From the NCBI GenBank assembly GCA_039026235.1, contig JBCCMQ010000001.1, forward strand, positions 620,001 to 684,000: DNA of 64,000 nucleotides, given 5' to 3'. The notes under the pieces are model-generated. The model did no database searches. It was not told the DNA's origin and was given only the letters and a program-made list of their open reading frames with translations. Source of the DNA: JBCCMQ01 sp039026235 (GTDB lineage Bacteria; Pseudomonadota; Alphaproteobacteria; Rhodobacterales; Rhodobacteraceae). Position numbers and translations under genes: made by a program. Of the stretch, positions 33,320 through 42,692 are shown one piece after another (within the stretch, counting starts at the first letter, position 1; each line of letters begins with the position of its first letter).

Positions 33320-35812
33320 TTATTCGGGCGTGAGAACCGTCACGCCGACCGCCGCCGCGCGAGCCAGATTGGGATCAAGGCTCATCGGAATGTACTCGCC
33401 GCGCCGCCAAAGTTCGGCCAGATCGTCGTAGTGACGCGATAGGGCATGGCCGGATTGACCGGTCGCGATGACGAAGACGGAACTGTCCGGATCTGCGAAA
33501 TCATAGACCGCCCGGTATCCGGCCGCGTGCACGTTGGCGAAAGGATCCTCGCCGCCGGACGTGGCGCCGCGCATCAGAGTGTTGTCGCCGCCACTGGTCG
33601 ATTGACGTATGTTGACGATCCACTTGAGCACGGGAGCGGTCCCGAGAACGGGATGATCATGGCGCGCCTCATGGGCATCGCCCCAACGCAGGCTTTCAAG
33701 AGCGGCGCTGTAGGTCTCGCTAATCCACAAAATGGCATCATCCAAGGCGGCCCGAGAGATGTCAGTGCAGGTTTCAACCGGTGCCGATTGCAGTACATCG
33801 CACCAGGCTGCGGCGCCGTCGATGTCGCGGAACACACGTTCGATGAAAAGTGGCTCCAGACGGCTGAAGTCATCCGCCACGACTGGAATTTCATCCCGGA
33901 TCAGCCGGTCCTGAAGCGCACGCATCCAGGCCGCATAGATCAGCGGTTCGGGAAGGTGTTCATTCATTTCACCGTTCCAGTCGGCCAGAAGATCAAGTGC
34001 GATCTGCCGCTGGCGGGCCGGGCTGCCCTCGGGCGCGGCTTCGGTGGTGAAAAAGAGGTCCCGGCCGACCAGGGGTAAGAGGACCCGTGCCGTGGGCGAA
34101 ACGGTGTCAAGTTGGGCCTCGATAAAGCTCTCGCGGGTGTGAACCTCACGGCTGCCCATCAGCCTTTCCAGGCGTTGCACCCGCTGGCTGTCCCCCCAGG
34201 CGAAACTGACATGCCGCGGGAAGGGGCGATCGATCATCTTGTTGTTTGTGTTGCCGACTATTCCGCCGTCGGGGTCAAGGAACCCGGGGTTCTCGGTATA
34301 GCTCAGCCGACCGCGCCAGCGGTTTTCCAACACCCAGCCCGGCGCAGGTATGCGGCCCTGGCTTTGGTGCCTGATGTCGCGCCTGGGCATGGCGCCAATC
34401 AGCTTCATGCCCACGCGTTCCGCGTCCGCGAGGATGAGGTTCTGGCTCGGTGCGATATGGGCTTCGGCCGCCGCCACCGCCGCGTCGATACTTCCGGCAC
34501 GCATCAGCGACATCGCGGCCGTCAGCGTCGTGTCGTTGGGCGACAGAAGCGTCCACCCGACCGACGTGACATGTCCCTTGGGTGTGACGCTGTCGAGCCC
34601 ATAGAAAGTGCCCGGCAGAACCGGGCCGTTCTCGGTCCAGCGCAACGTCAGCGTCACCGGCTGAGATCCGGCAACTTGCACGATGCTTTGCCGGGTCGAA
34701 AAGGGCTTCATGCCGTCGGGCGTCAGGTATTCTTCAGGATTGTCAGGGTTGACGCGTTCGATAAAGACGTCCTGGTCGTCGAGGTATGAATTGGTCAGAC
34801 CCCATCCCAACTGGTCACTTCGGCCGATCACAACGGCTGGCATGCCCGGGATCGTGCCGCCGATCACATCACCATCGGCCAACTGCAGACGCGCCAGATA
34901 CCAGACCGTCGGCGCGCCCAGCGCCAGATGCGGATCGGTGGCCAGAAGGCTTCCGTCCTTGGCGGCTCGGGCCGGCGATGCGGCCCAGGCGTTCGAGGCG
35001 TGCTCTAAGCCGATCTCCGGGACGGGCGAAAGGAAATGCCCGCCAATTGCCGGCTCTTGGGTGGCCCGGCGCGGATGCTTCTCAAAAAGCCCGGTAAATT
35101 CGGGCAGGGCGGCAATTCCGTCCCCAACAACATCGGGCATCAGATCGGCCAGCCGTTCGTTTGAGAGCAAGAGCGACGCCCGTGCCCTGCGCACCTCGCG
35201 TGACAGATGGGCGGACAGGCGCACGCCCATGACCTTCGCAACGGCGATGCTGTCGGTGGGCGTCCAGGGCGCGATCTCGGGCGAGAACAGGAAGAACTCT
35301 GGCGCGCCACGTCCAAGCGCGGCTGAATTCACCCGGGCGATACGGGCATTCACCCCCCGGGCATAAGCCTCAAGCGCCGCCTGGGTGTAGGCGTCCTGTG
35401 CCTCAACCGAGCGACGTGCCAACCCATAAACATCTAGCCGCCGCATGAATTCATCGGTTTGAAGGGTCCGCGTGCCGAAAAGCTCGCTCAGCCGTCCTTG
35501 GGCTGTCCGCCGCAAAAGCGTCATCTGCCAAAGCCGGTCTTGCGCATGCACGTAGCCCAGGCCGAAATAGCTGTCGGCGTCTGAGGTCCCGAAAATATGG
35601 GGCACGTTTGCGTTGTCGCGGACGATTTCAAGCTCTGCCTCAAGACCCGCCGCACTGTGTCTTTCGTTGTAGTCCGGAAGCGAACCGGCCGCGAGGTAGT
35701 AGGCAAGCAAACCCGCCGCCCCGGCCAAAAAAACCAGTGTGGCGAAAATCCGAAAGAGCCACCGGAAAACCAGCGTCATGGGCTGCGCCGATTGGTTGGA
35801 AGAGATCGACAA
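33320..35812 (-). CDS. Penicillin acylase family (Ntn-hydrolase) protein
   Basis: An 830-residue member of the penicillin amidase S45 family. After an N-terminal hydrophobic segment (residues about 17-40, signal or anchor) the A chain contains NVPHIFGTSDADSYFGLGYVHAQDRL. The predicted self-cleavage Ser273 in EHASNAWAAS would become the N-terminal nucleophile of the B chain, which continues with NTNNKMIDRPFPRHVSF. These periplasmic enzymes hydrolyse amides such as beta-lactam side chains or acyl-homoserine lactones; which applies here is unknown. It lies downstream of the SYLF lipoprotein gene on the same strand. Confidence 0.92.
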   Translation of the reverse strand: MSISSNQSAQPMTLVFRWLFRIFATLVFLAGAAGLLAYYLAAGSLPDYNERHSAAGLEAELEIVRDNANVPHIFGTSDADSYFGLGYVHAQDRLWQMTLLRRTAQGRLSELFGTRTLQTDEFMRRLDVYGLARRSVEAQDAYTQAALEAYARGVNARIARVNSAALGRGAPEFFLFSPEIAPWTPTDSIAVAKVMGVRLSAHLSREVRRARASLLLSNERLADLMPDVVGDGIAALPEFTGLFEKHPRRATQEPAIGGHFLSPVPEIGLEHASNAWAASPARAAKDGSLLATDPHLALGAPTVWYLARLQLADGDVIGGTIPGMPAVVIGRSDQLGWGLTNSYLDDQDVFIERVNPDNPEEYLTPDGMKPFSTRQSIVQVAGSQPVTLTLRWTENGPVLPGTFYGLDSVTPKGHVTSVGWTLLSPNDTTLTAAMSLMRAGSIDAAVAAAEAHIAPSQNLILADAERVGMKLIGAMPRRDIRHQSQGRIPAPGWVLENRWRGRLSYTENPGFLDPDGGIVGNTNNKMIDRPFPRHVSFAWGDSQRVQRLERLMGSREVHTRESFIEAQLDTVSPTARVLLPLVGRDLFFTTEAAPEGSPARQRQIALDLLADWNGEMNEHLPEPLIYAAWMRALQDRLIRDEIPVVADDFSRLEPLFIERVFRDIDGAAAWCDVLQSAPVETCTDISRAALDDAILWISETYSAALESLRWGDAHEARHDHPVLGTAPVLKWIVNIRQSTSGGDNTLMRGATSGGEDPFANVHAAGYRAVYDFADPDSSVFVIATGQSGHALSRHYDDLAELWRRGEYIPMSLDPNLARAAAVGVTVLTPE

Positions 35813-35876
35813 TCAGTCTGGCCCAAAGACTGCAAGGCGGCAAGCGCAGCGCGCGCAGTCTTCGGGCCGGCTGGCA

Positions 35877-36449
35877 TCAGGGAATGATGCGGGTGTACTT
35901 TGTACCTTCCAGCGTCGCGCCGACAATCGCACCCGCCTGGGCGAATACATAGGCGATGACCGGCGTGTTGATCTGAGTGCTGTCAAAGCCGATGGTCTGA
36001 CCTTCGGCATCGGCGGCATAACGGATATCCGCGCCCGCTGCCCAGCCGTCGGACGCCCGAAAGTTTTCCAACGCCGCGTCGCTCATGAAGAAAAGGGCGT
36101 GGCTGTACTGCTGTGCACCGATCGAAAGGCCCACAGTTGCCTGAGTTGCCGAATAGTAATCCACTGTCGCATCCTGAACCCGCAGCGAACCGGTTCCAAA
36201 GCTTCCTCCGAACAGGAAACTCGCCTCGGTGATCTGTGGCATGATCAGGATGCCAGAGGCACGGCTGGCGATGTTCGCTGCGTCTTGGTCCGATGAATAC
36301 AGGAAGTTGATCGCCGCATCCGATGCCTGATCGATCTTGAAGGCGTTCTCGTTGCCCACACCATTTGCGCAGCCCGCCAGACCCGCAAAGGCAGCGCCCG
36401 CACCTAGGAATTGTCTGCGCGGCATCCCGCGCGGAATTTTGAAAGACAT
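35877..36449 (-). CDS. SYLF/Ysc84-domain lipoprotein with Tat-like signal
   Basis: A 190-residue protein with a signal containing twin arginine and lipobox (MPRRQFLGAGAAFAGLAGC). The SYLF/Ysc84 lipid-binding domain can be recognised by ASGILIMPQITEASFLFGGSFGTG and IGAQQYSHALFFMSDAALENF. Related bacterial proteins bind lipids; the cellular role is unclear. ATG 36449 follows GAGGAGAGC. The penicillin-acylase gene lies 64 bases downstream on the same strand. Confidence 0.82.
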   Translation of the reverse strand: MSFKIPRGMPRRQFLGAGAAFAGLAGCANGVGNENAFKIDQASDAAINFLYSSDQDAANIASRASGILIMPQITEASFLFGGSFGTGSLRVQDATVDYYSATQATVGLSIGAQQYSHALFFMSDAALENFRASDGWAAGADIRYAADAEGQTIGFDSTQINTPVIAYVFAQAGAIVGATLEGTKYTRIIP

Positions 36450-36555
36450 GCTCTCCTCGCTTTTGCCACCCGGTTGTTTGCCCGGAATTGCGTAGCAGTA
36501 TACAGTGAGTCTCTCTGCGGGTCACCACCATATGTGGTTTGTAGCGCGGCTCCGC

Positions 36556-37599
36556 CTAGCCATTAAGCAGGCGCGCGGCGCGCGGCGCGAAATAGGTCAG
36601 AATTCCGCTGCATCCGGCGCGTTTGAAGGCCAGCAGAGCCTCGAACATCAGTTTTTCGCCATCAATCCAGCCCGCCTGTGCCGCGGTCTCGATCATCGTG
36701 TACTCGCCCGACACCTGATAGGCATAGGTCGGCACACCAAAAGCGTCCTTTACCCGGCGGCATATGTCCAGGTACGCCATGCCGGGTTTGACCATCACCA
36801 TGTCGGCGCCTTCCTCTAGATCACGTGCGACGCACCTCAGTGCCTCATCTGCGTTTGCCGGGTCGATCTGATAGGTGGATTTGTCGCCCTTCAGGGCGCC
36901 CGAGGCGCCCACCGCATCCCGGAATGGGCCGTAGAATGAACTTGCGAACTTGGCGGCGTAGCTCAGGATCGTCACGTTGGTGTGGCCCGCAGCTTCAAGC
37001 GCTTGGCGCATTGCGCCGATCCGCCCGTCCATCATATCCGATGGTCCAAGGATGTCTGCGCCTGCATCGGCCTGGGCAAGCGCCATCTTGACCAAGGCCT
37101 CAACAGTCCGGTCGTTCACGATCTCGCCGTTCTCGACGTAACCGTCGTGGCCATTAATGTTATAGGGGTCGAGCGCGATATCAGTCATGACCGCAAGGCC
37201 CGGTACCTGTTCCTTGACGGCGCGTGTGGCGCGGTTGGACAGGTTGTCGGGGCTCCAAGCTTCGGCACAGTCTTCGGTCTTTAGCGCGGCATCGGTGTGC
37301 GGAAAGATGCAGATCGCCGGAATGCCAAGGGAAACGGCCTCGCGCGCCGCCTCGACGATCAGATCGACGGTAAGCCGTTCAACGCCCGGCATGGACGGCA
37401 CGGGCTGGCGCGTTGCATGGCCGTCGGTGACGAAAACAGGCCAGATGAAATCGGCGGGCGACAGGCTTGTTTCGCGGGTCAGGTCCCGCAGGGCCGCCGA
37501 GGAACGGGTGCGCCGCAGCCTTGCGGCTGGAAAAGGGGCAGGGGTGTGTGGCTTTGGCAACGGGCAGATCTTTCTTTCGGAACGAGCGAGACCTGCCAC
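36556..37599 (-). CDS. hemB: Delta-aminolevulinic acid dehydratase (porphobilinogen synthase)
   Basis: A 347-residue HemB that condenses two 5-aminolevulinate molecules in haem and chlorophyll synthesis. The active-site segments are ILSYAAKFASSFYGPFRDA (first Schiff-base Lys) and MVKPGMAYLDI (second Lys). DLIVEAAREAVSLGI and ALDPYNINGHDG are normal. Start uncertain: GTG at 37599 is the longest; a TTG about 14 residues in may be real, since homologues usually begin near APFPAARLRR. It diverges from the SufBCD-associated membrane gene. Confidence 0.95.
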   Translation of the reverse strand: MAGLARSERKICPLPKPHTPAPFPAARLRRTRSSAALRDLTRETSLSPADFIWPVFVTDGHATRQPVPSMPGVERLTVDLIVEAAREAVSLGIPAICIFPHTDAALKTEDCAEAWSPDNLSNRATRAVKEQVPGLAVMTDIALDPYNINGHDGYVENGEIVNDRTVEALVKMALAQADAGADILGPSDMMDGRIGAMRQALEAAGHTNVTILSYAAKFASSFYGPFRDAVGASGALKGDKSTYQIDPANADEALRCVARDLEEGADMVMVKPGMAYLDICRRVKDAFGVPTYAYQVSGEYTMIETAAQAGWIDGEKLMFEALLAFKRAGCSGILTYFAPRAARLLNG

Positions 37600-37689
37600 G
37601 CAAACGGCGTCATCTCAAGGGTGGAAACCCCTGACTTTGGCCGCTAGAACGGCCTGAAACGTCCCCAGACGCCCGAAGAAGGACGCGTT

Positions 37690-38217
37690 TTGAGCCTCGA
37701 ACAATCCGTTTTCGAACTGATCGACATGCGATCATTTTCGAACCTCTGGTACTGGATCGGTCTTGCGGTGCTGTGGTCGTCTTCCAGTCATTGGATCCTG
37801 GGTGTGCCCTATGACATGGTCCAACGGGCCCGCCGCAACGGCGGCCAGGCCGAGATCGACCTGGAAGACATGGTGCGCATCAATTGCAACCGGCTTCTCT
37901 ATATTTCGCACATGGCCGGGCTTTGGCTGGTCGCCTTCACCTGTTTTGTGTTGACCGGTCTGGCGAGCCTTGGCTTTTTCTACAGCGTCGAGTTTGCCCA
38001 GGCCGTGTTCTTAATGGCCTTTCCCATGGCGCTTGTCGGTCTGATGGCATTGTCGACAGCCCGCCTGATCGAGCAAAACGCCCTGCGGGGCGAGGATTTA
38101 CGCAAGCGAATGATCCGGCACCGGGTGCAGGTACAAGTCTTAGGCGTTGTTTCAATTTTTATCACTGCTGTTTGGGGCATGTACCAGAACCTGACGATCG
38201 GGGCGATCGGCGGTTGA
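37690..38217 (+). CDS. Membrane protein annotated in relatives as SufBCD-complex component
   Basis: A 175-residue inner-membrane protein with about four helices (NLWYWIGLAVLWSSSSHWI, GLWLVAFTCFVLTGLASLGF, VFLMAFPMALVGLMALS, VLGVVSIFITAVWGMY). Rhodobacterales relatives are, from memory, named component of SufBCD complex, but no Suf genes are here and no Fe-S motif is visible, so I regard that name as weak. The TTG start at 37690 has AAGGA upstream. It precedes mfd by 30 bases and may share its transcript. Confidence 0.72.
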   Translation: MSLEQSVFELIDMRSFSNLWYWIGLAVLWSSSSHWILGVPYDMVQRARRNGGQAEIDLEDMVRINCNRLLYISHMAGLWLVAFTCFVLTGLASLGFFYSVEFAQAVFLMAFPMALVGLMALSTARLIEQNALRGEDLRKRMIRHRVQVQVLGVVSIFITAVWGMYQNLTIGAIGG

Positions 38218-38247
38218 CACTGGCGTCACGCGACTTAGGCAGGCGCC

Positions 38248-41200
38248 ATGCAACCGCCACAATCGATTGTTGCCGGAGGCACGCCCGAGGGCTTTGATAC
38301 CCGCGTCGTGCTGGCCGAGCTGGAAAAGTCGGGTCTGCCCGTCGTGCATGTGGCGCGCGATGACAAGCGGCTGGCGGCCATGCGGGCGGCCCTGGCGTTC
38401 TTTGCGCCCGACTTGCCCGTCTTCGAATTCCCGGCCTGGGACTGCCTACCTTACGACCGCGTGTCGCCCAACGCGGATGTGGCCGCCGCACGGATGGCCA
38501 CCTTGGCCACGTTGGTCAACGGCGGCCCCAGCACATACGTGCTTCTGACCACGCTAAACGCGATAACCCAACGTGTGCCCGCGCGCGACGTTCTGCGCGA
38601 AGCGAGCTTTACCGCAAAGGTTTCAAACCGCATTGATGAAGAAGGGTTGAAGTCCTTTCTGGTGCGTATGGGGTTTTCGCAAAGTCCGACAGTGATGGAG
38701 CCGGGTGATTATGCCATTCGGGGCGGGATCATCGACATTTATCCGCCGGGCGAAGGCGGCCCGGTCCGGCTGGATCTGTTCGGTGACATCCTGGATGGGG
38801 CCCGACGATTTGATCCGGCGACCCAGAGAACCACAGAGCGGCTCGAATCCCTTGAACTCGCCCCGGTCAGCGAGGTCATTCTGGACGATGCGGCCATTAC
38901 CCGTTTCCGTCAGAACTACCGGATCGAGTTCGGTGCTGCCGGAACCGACGATCCGCTTTACGAAGCGGTCAGCGCGGGCAGAAAACACCAGGGTATCGAA
39001 CACTGGCTTCCCTTTTTCTATGAAAAGCTTGAAACGCTCTTCGATTATGTCGCGCAGGCCACCCTGGTCATCGATGATCAGGTTACCCCGGCGCGGGCGG
39101 CACGTTGGGATGCGATCGAAGATCAATTCGAAAGCCGCCGTCATGCGATGATGCAGAAGAACCGGATCGACACGGTCTACAAGCCCTGTCCGCCGCAGCT
39201 GCTCTATCTAGATGACGGCGTGTTCCGGACAGCCGAACGAGGCCACCGCCGGATCCAGCTGAATGCACTGCCACGCGGCACTGGTCCTGGGGTCGTCGAT
39301 TTTGGCGGCCGTATCGGGCGAAACTTTGCCCCAGAACGCCAGCAGGAAAACATCAGCCTTTTCCGTACCTTGGTCGACCATGTGAAGGCACGGCGCGCGG
39401 AAGGCAACGTCATCATTGCCAGCTACTCAGACGGCGCGCGCGAACGTCTTCAGGGTCTTCTTGAGGATGAGGGTCTTGCCGACACCCGGCTGATCGGCAA
39501 CGCCCGGGACATTGAGGGCCAGCAAAACATGATCGGTCTGGCCGTCTGGGCCCTTGAGACCGGCTTTGAAGCCCCCGGCCTGACCGTCATCTCTGAACAG
39601 GACGTGCTGGGCGACCGGCTGATCCGCACCCCGAAGAAACGCCGCCGCGCCGACAATTTCCTGACCGAAGCCCAATCGCTTGGCCAAGGTGATCTGGTCG
39701 TCCATGTCGACCACGGTGTCGGACGTTTCCACGGCCTTGAGGTGATCACCGCCGCCGGGGCCGCCCACGAATGCCTGCATCTGGAATACGCTGACAATGC
39801 GCGCCTTTACCTGCCGGTCGAGAATATCGAGCTGCTCAGCCGTTTCGGGCATGAAACCGGGCTGCTTGATCGTTTGGGCGGCGGCGCCTGGCAGGCCAAG
39901 AAAGCGCGTCTGAAGGAACGGATCCGCGAAATTGCCGACCGGTTGATCCGTGTGGCCGCCGAGCGCGAGCTGCGCAGCGCCCAAATCATAGAGCCGCCCC
40001 AGCACATGTGGGAGGCCTTTGCCGCGCGCTTTCCCTATGACGAAACTGACGATCAACTGAAGACCATTGAAGACGTGCTGTCCGACCTGGCGGCGGGCCG
40101 ACCCATGGACAGGCTGATCTGCGGCGACGTTGGATTTGGCAAGACCGAGGTGGCGATGCGCGCGGCCTTTGTCGCGGCCATGTCGGGGGTGCAAGTGGCG
40201 GTGATCGCGCCCACGACGCTGCTCGCGCGTCAGCACGCCCGGTCTTTTGCGGAACGCTTCCGAGGTTTTCCGGTCGATGTCCGCCAGTTGTCACGCTTCG
40301 TGGGCACGAAAGAAGCCGCCGCAACGCGCGAGGCCATCGCGCGGGGAACTTGCGATATTGTGGTGGGCACCCATGCGATCCTAGCGAAGTCTGTCCGCTT
40401 CAAGAAACTCGGCCTGCTGGTCATCGACGAGGAACAGCGCTTTGGCGTGCAGCACAAGGAACGGCTGAAGGAGATGCGGTCGGATATCCATGTCCTGACC
40501 ATGACCGCCACACCCATTCCCCGGACATTGCAGCTCAGCCTGTCCGGCGTGCGCGATCTGTCAATCATCGGGACACCGCCCGTCGATCGGCTGGCGATAC
40601 GAACCTATGTGAGCGAATTCGACGCAATCACGATCCGCGAGGCGCTGTTGCGCGAACATTACCGTGGCGGCCAATCCTTCTATGTGGTCCCGCGCATATC
40701 CGATCTGCCCGAGGTCGAAGATTTCCTGAAAGCGCAGCTTCCTGAGCTGACCTATGTTGTTGCCCATGGACAAATGGCGGCGGGCCAGCTCGATGACCGA
40801 ATGAATGCCTTCTACGATGGCAAATTCGATGTCCTTCTGGCGACGACGATTGTCGAATCGGGTCTCGATATTCCGACGGCGAACACGATGATCGTGCACC
40901 GGGCCGACAAATTCGGCTTGGCGCAACTCTATCAGATCAGGGGACGGGTCGGGCGGTCGAAGACCCGGGCATATGCCTATCTGACAACGCGCCCGCGTAT
41001 TCCGCTGAACCCGACGGCCCAGAAACGTCTTCGGGTCCTGGGCTCGCTGGACACCCTTGGTGCGGGTTTCACACTGGCCAGTCAGGATCTGGACATCCGA
41101 GGCGCTGGCAACCTCATTGGTGAAGAACAGTCGGGACAGATCCGCGAAGTGGGTTATGAGCTTTACCAGTCGATGCTGGAAGAGGCGATTGGCAAGATCA

Positions 41201-41709
41201 AATCGGGCCAACTGCAGGGCCTGTCCGAGGTTGATGACCAATGGGCGCCCCAGATAAATCTCGGCGTGTCAGTTCTGATCCCAGAAAGCTATGTGCCCGA
41301 TCTGGATGTGCGGCTAGGGCTTTACCGTCGCCTGTCCGCCCTGTCGACAAAGGTCGAACTAGAGGGGTTTGCGGCCGAGCTGATAGACCGGTTCGGCGCA
41401 CTGCCGAAAGAGGTCAACACGCTTCTGCTGGTGGTGCGCATCAAAGCCATGTGCAAACGCGCCGGCATTGCAAAATTCGACGGCGGTCCGAAGGGGGCAA
41501 CGATCCAGTTCTGGAACGACAAATTCGCCAATCCTAGGGGCTTGGTCGAATTCATCGAAGCCCAGGACGGGCTTGCCAAGGTGCGCGACAACAAGATCAT
41601 CGTGCGCCGCGACTGGAAGCGCGATGGCGACAAAATCAAGGGCGCCTTCGCGATCGCCCGCGATCTGGCTGAAAAGCTTCGCCAGCAAAAGAAAACCAAG
41701 GCTGCATGA
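38248..41709 (+). CDS. mfd: Transcription-repair coupling factor Mfd
   Basis: An 1153-residue DNA translocase that removes stalled RNA polymerase and recruits UvrA. The N-terminal UvrB-like region (FPAWDCLPYDRVSPN), the RNA-polymerase-interacting CarD/TRCF-type region (GDLVVHVDHGVGRFHGL), Walker A GDVGFGKTEVA, DEEQRFGV and the C-terminal TRCF domain are all present. Length is normal. The stop overlaps the start of the epimerase gene (ATGA). Confidence 0.98.
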   Translation: MQPPQSIVAGGTPEGFDTRVVLAELEKSGLPVVHVARDDKRLAAMRAALAFFAPDLPVFEFPAWDCLPYDRVSPNADVAAARMATLATLVNGGPSTYVLLTTLNAITQRVPARDVLREASFTAKVSNRIDEEGLKSFLVRMGFSQSPTVMEPGDYAIRGGIIDIYPPGEGGPVRLDLFGDILDGARRFDPATQRTTERLESLELAPVSEVILDDAAITRFRQNYRIEFGAAGTDDPLYEAVSAGRKHQGIEHWLPFFYEKLETLFDYVAQATLVIDDQVTPARAARWDAIEDQFESRRHAMMQKNRIDTVYKPCPPQLLYLDDGVFRTAERGHRRIQLNALPRGTGPGVVDFGGRIGRNFAPERQQENISLFRTLVDHVKARRAEGNVIIASYSDGARERLQGLLEDEGLADTRLIGNARDIEGQQNMIGLAVWALETGFEAPGLTVISEQDVLGDRLIRTPKKRRRADNFLTEAQSLGQGDLVVHVDHGVGRFHGLEVITAAGAAHECLHLEYADNARLYLPVENIELLSRFGHETGLLDRLGGGAWQAKKARLKERIREIADRLIRVAAERELRSAQIIEPPQHMWEAFAARFPYDETDDQLKTIEDVLSDLAAGRPMDRLICGDVGFGKTEVAMRAAFVAAMSGVQVAVIAPTTLLARQHARSFAERFRGFPVDVRQLSRFVGTKEAAATREAIARGTCDIVVGTHAILAKSVRFKKLGLLVIDEEQRFGVQHKERLKEMRSDIHVLTMTATPIPRTLQLSLSGVRDLSIIGTPPVDRLAIRTYVSEFDAITIREALLREHYRGGQSFYVVPRISDLPEVEDFLKAQLPELTYVVAHGQMAAGQLDDRMNAFYDGKFDVLLATTIVESGLDIPTANTMIVHRADKFGLAQLYQIRGRVGRSKTRAYAYLTTRPRIPLNPTAQKRLRVLGSLDTLGAGFTLASQDLDIRGAGNLIGEEQSGQIREVGYELYQSMLEEAIGKIKSGQLQGLSEVDDQWAPQINLGVSVLIPESYVPDLDVRLGLYRRLSALSTKVELEGFAAELIDRFGALPKEVNTLLLVVRIKAMCKRAGIAKFDGGPKGATIQFWNDKFANPRGLVEFIEAQDGLAKVRDNKIIVRRDWKRDGDKIKGAFAIARDLAEKLRQQKKTKAA

Positions 41710-42692
41710 AAGTCCTGATCACGGGAAGTGCCGGGCATCTGGGGGAAGCGCTGATGCGCCTGATGCCGGATCTCGGTTTCAACGTCGGCGGACTCGACCG
41801 GATCGCATCGCCCTTCACGCTGCATGTTGGCGACATCGCGGACGCGGATTTCGTGCGGCGTGCGGTGGCGGGCGCCGATGCCGTCCTTCACACGGCCACG
41901 CTGCACAAGCCCCATGTCGGAACCCATTCCAAGCAGGATTTCGTTCATTCGAATGTATTGGGGACGCTTTCGCTTCTGGAAGCTGCCACCGACTGTGGCA
42001 TCAGCCGATTTGTCTTTACCTCGACGACCAGTGCCTTTGGCGCCGCCTTGCAGCCCGCCCCTGACGCGCCTGCAATCTGGGTAGATGAGACAATTGTCGG
42101 TGCTCCGAAAAACATCTACGGCGCCACCAAAACCGCCGCCGAGGATCTGTGCCATCTCTTCGCCCGAACGCGGGATCTCAGTGTCACGGTGCTTAGAACA
42201 TCGCGCTTCTTTCCCGAGCCCGACGATGACCCCACAGCGCGCCGGATGTGGCAGGATGCCAACCTTAAGGCCAATGAATTCCTGCACCGGCGTGTGGATA
42301 TTGAAGATGCCGCCATGGCCCATGTAGCGGCGCTTAAGCATGCTGGTGCGGAGCGCTTTTTCAAGTTTATCATCAGTGCACCCAGCCCCTTTCAGCGCAC
42401 CGATTGCGCTGCACTGCCCGAGGACGCAGCCAGGGTGATTGCAAGGTACTTTCCGGATGCCCCTGCGATCTATGAAAGGGCCGGGTTCCGGCTGCCCGAC
42501 TCCATTGGGCGGGTCTATGACAGCGCCGCAGCGCTTGCCGGCATTGACTGGTCACCACGGTATGATTTCGCCCGCATCCTGTCGCAGATACAGGAAGGCG
42601 TGCCGATTGGCAGTGACCTTGGCCGCCGCGTTGGGGCTAAGGGCTATCACGCCGTCACTTACACCGATGGTCTTTATCCGGTCACAGACTAA
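41706..42692 (+). CDS. NAD-dependent epimerase/dehydratase family protein
   Basis: A 328-residue short-chain dehydrogenase/epimerase. The N-terminal Rossmann motif is VLITGSAGHLGEAL, and the active site appears as SRFVFTSTTSAFG (Ser) plus YGATKTAAEDL (Tyr and Lys of YxxxK). The substrate is unknown; a nucleotide-sugar enzyme is possible. Its ATG overlaps the mfd stop by 4 bases, implying coupling, and its 3' end overlaps the convergent modC by 11 bases. Confidence 0.85.
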   Translation: MKVLITGSAGHLGEALMRLMPDLGFNVGGLDRIASPFTLHVGDIADADFVRRAVAGADAVLHTATLHKPHVGTHSKQDFVHSNVLGTLSLLEAATDCGISRFVFTSTTSAFGAALQPAPDAPAIWVDETIVGAPKNIYGATKTAAEDLCHLFARTRDLSVTVLRTSRFFPEPDDDPTARRMWQDANLKANEFLHRRVDIEDAAMAHVAALKHAGAERFFKFIISAPSPFQRTDCAALPEDAARVIARYFPDAPAIYERAGFRLPDSIGRVYDSAAALAGIDWSPRYDFARILSQIQEGVPIGSDLGRRVGAKGYHAVTYTDGLYPVTD

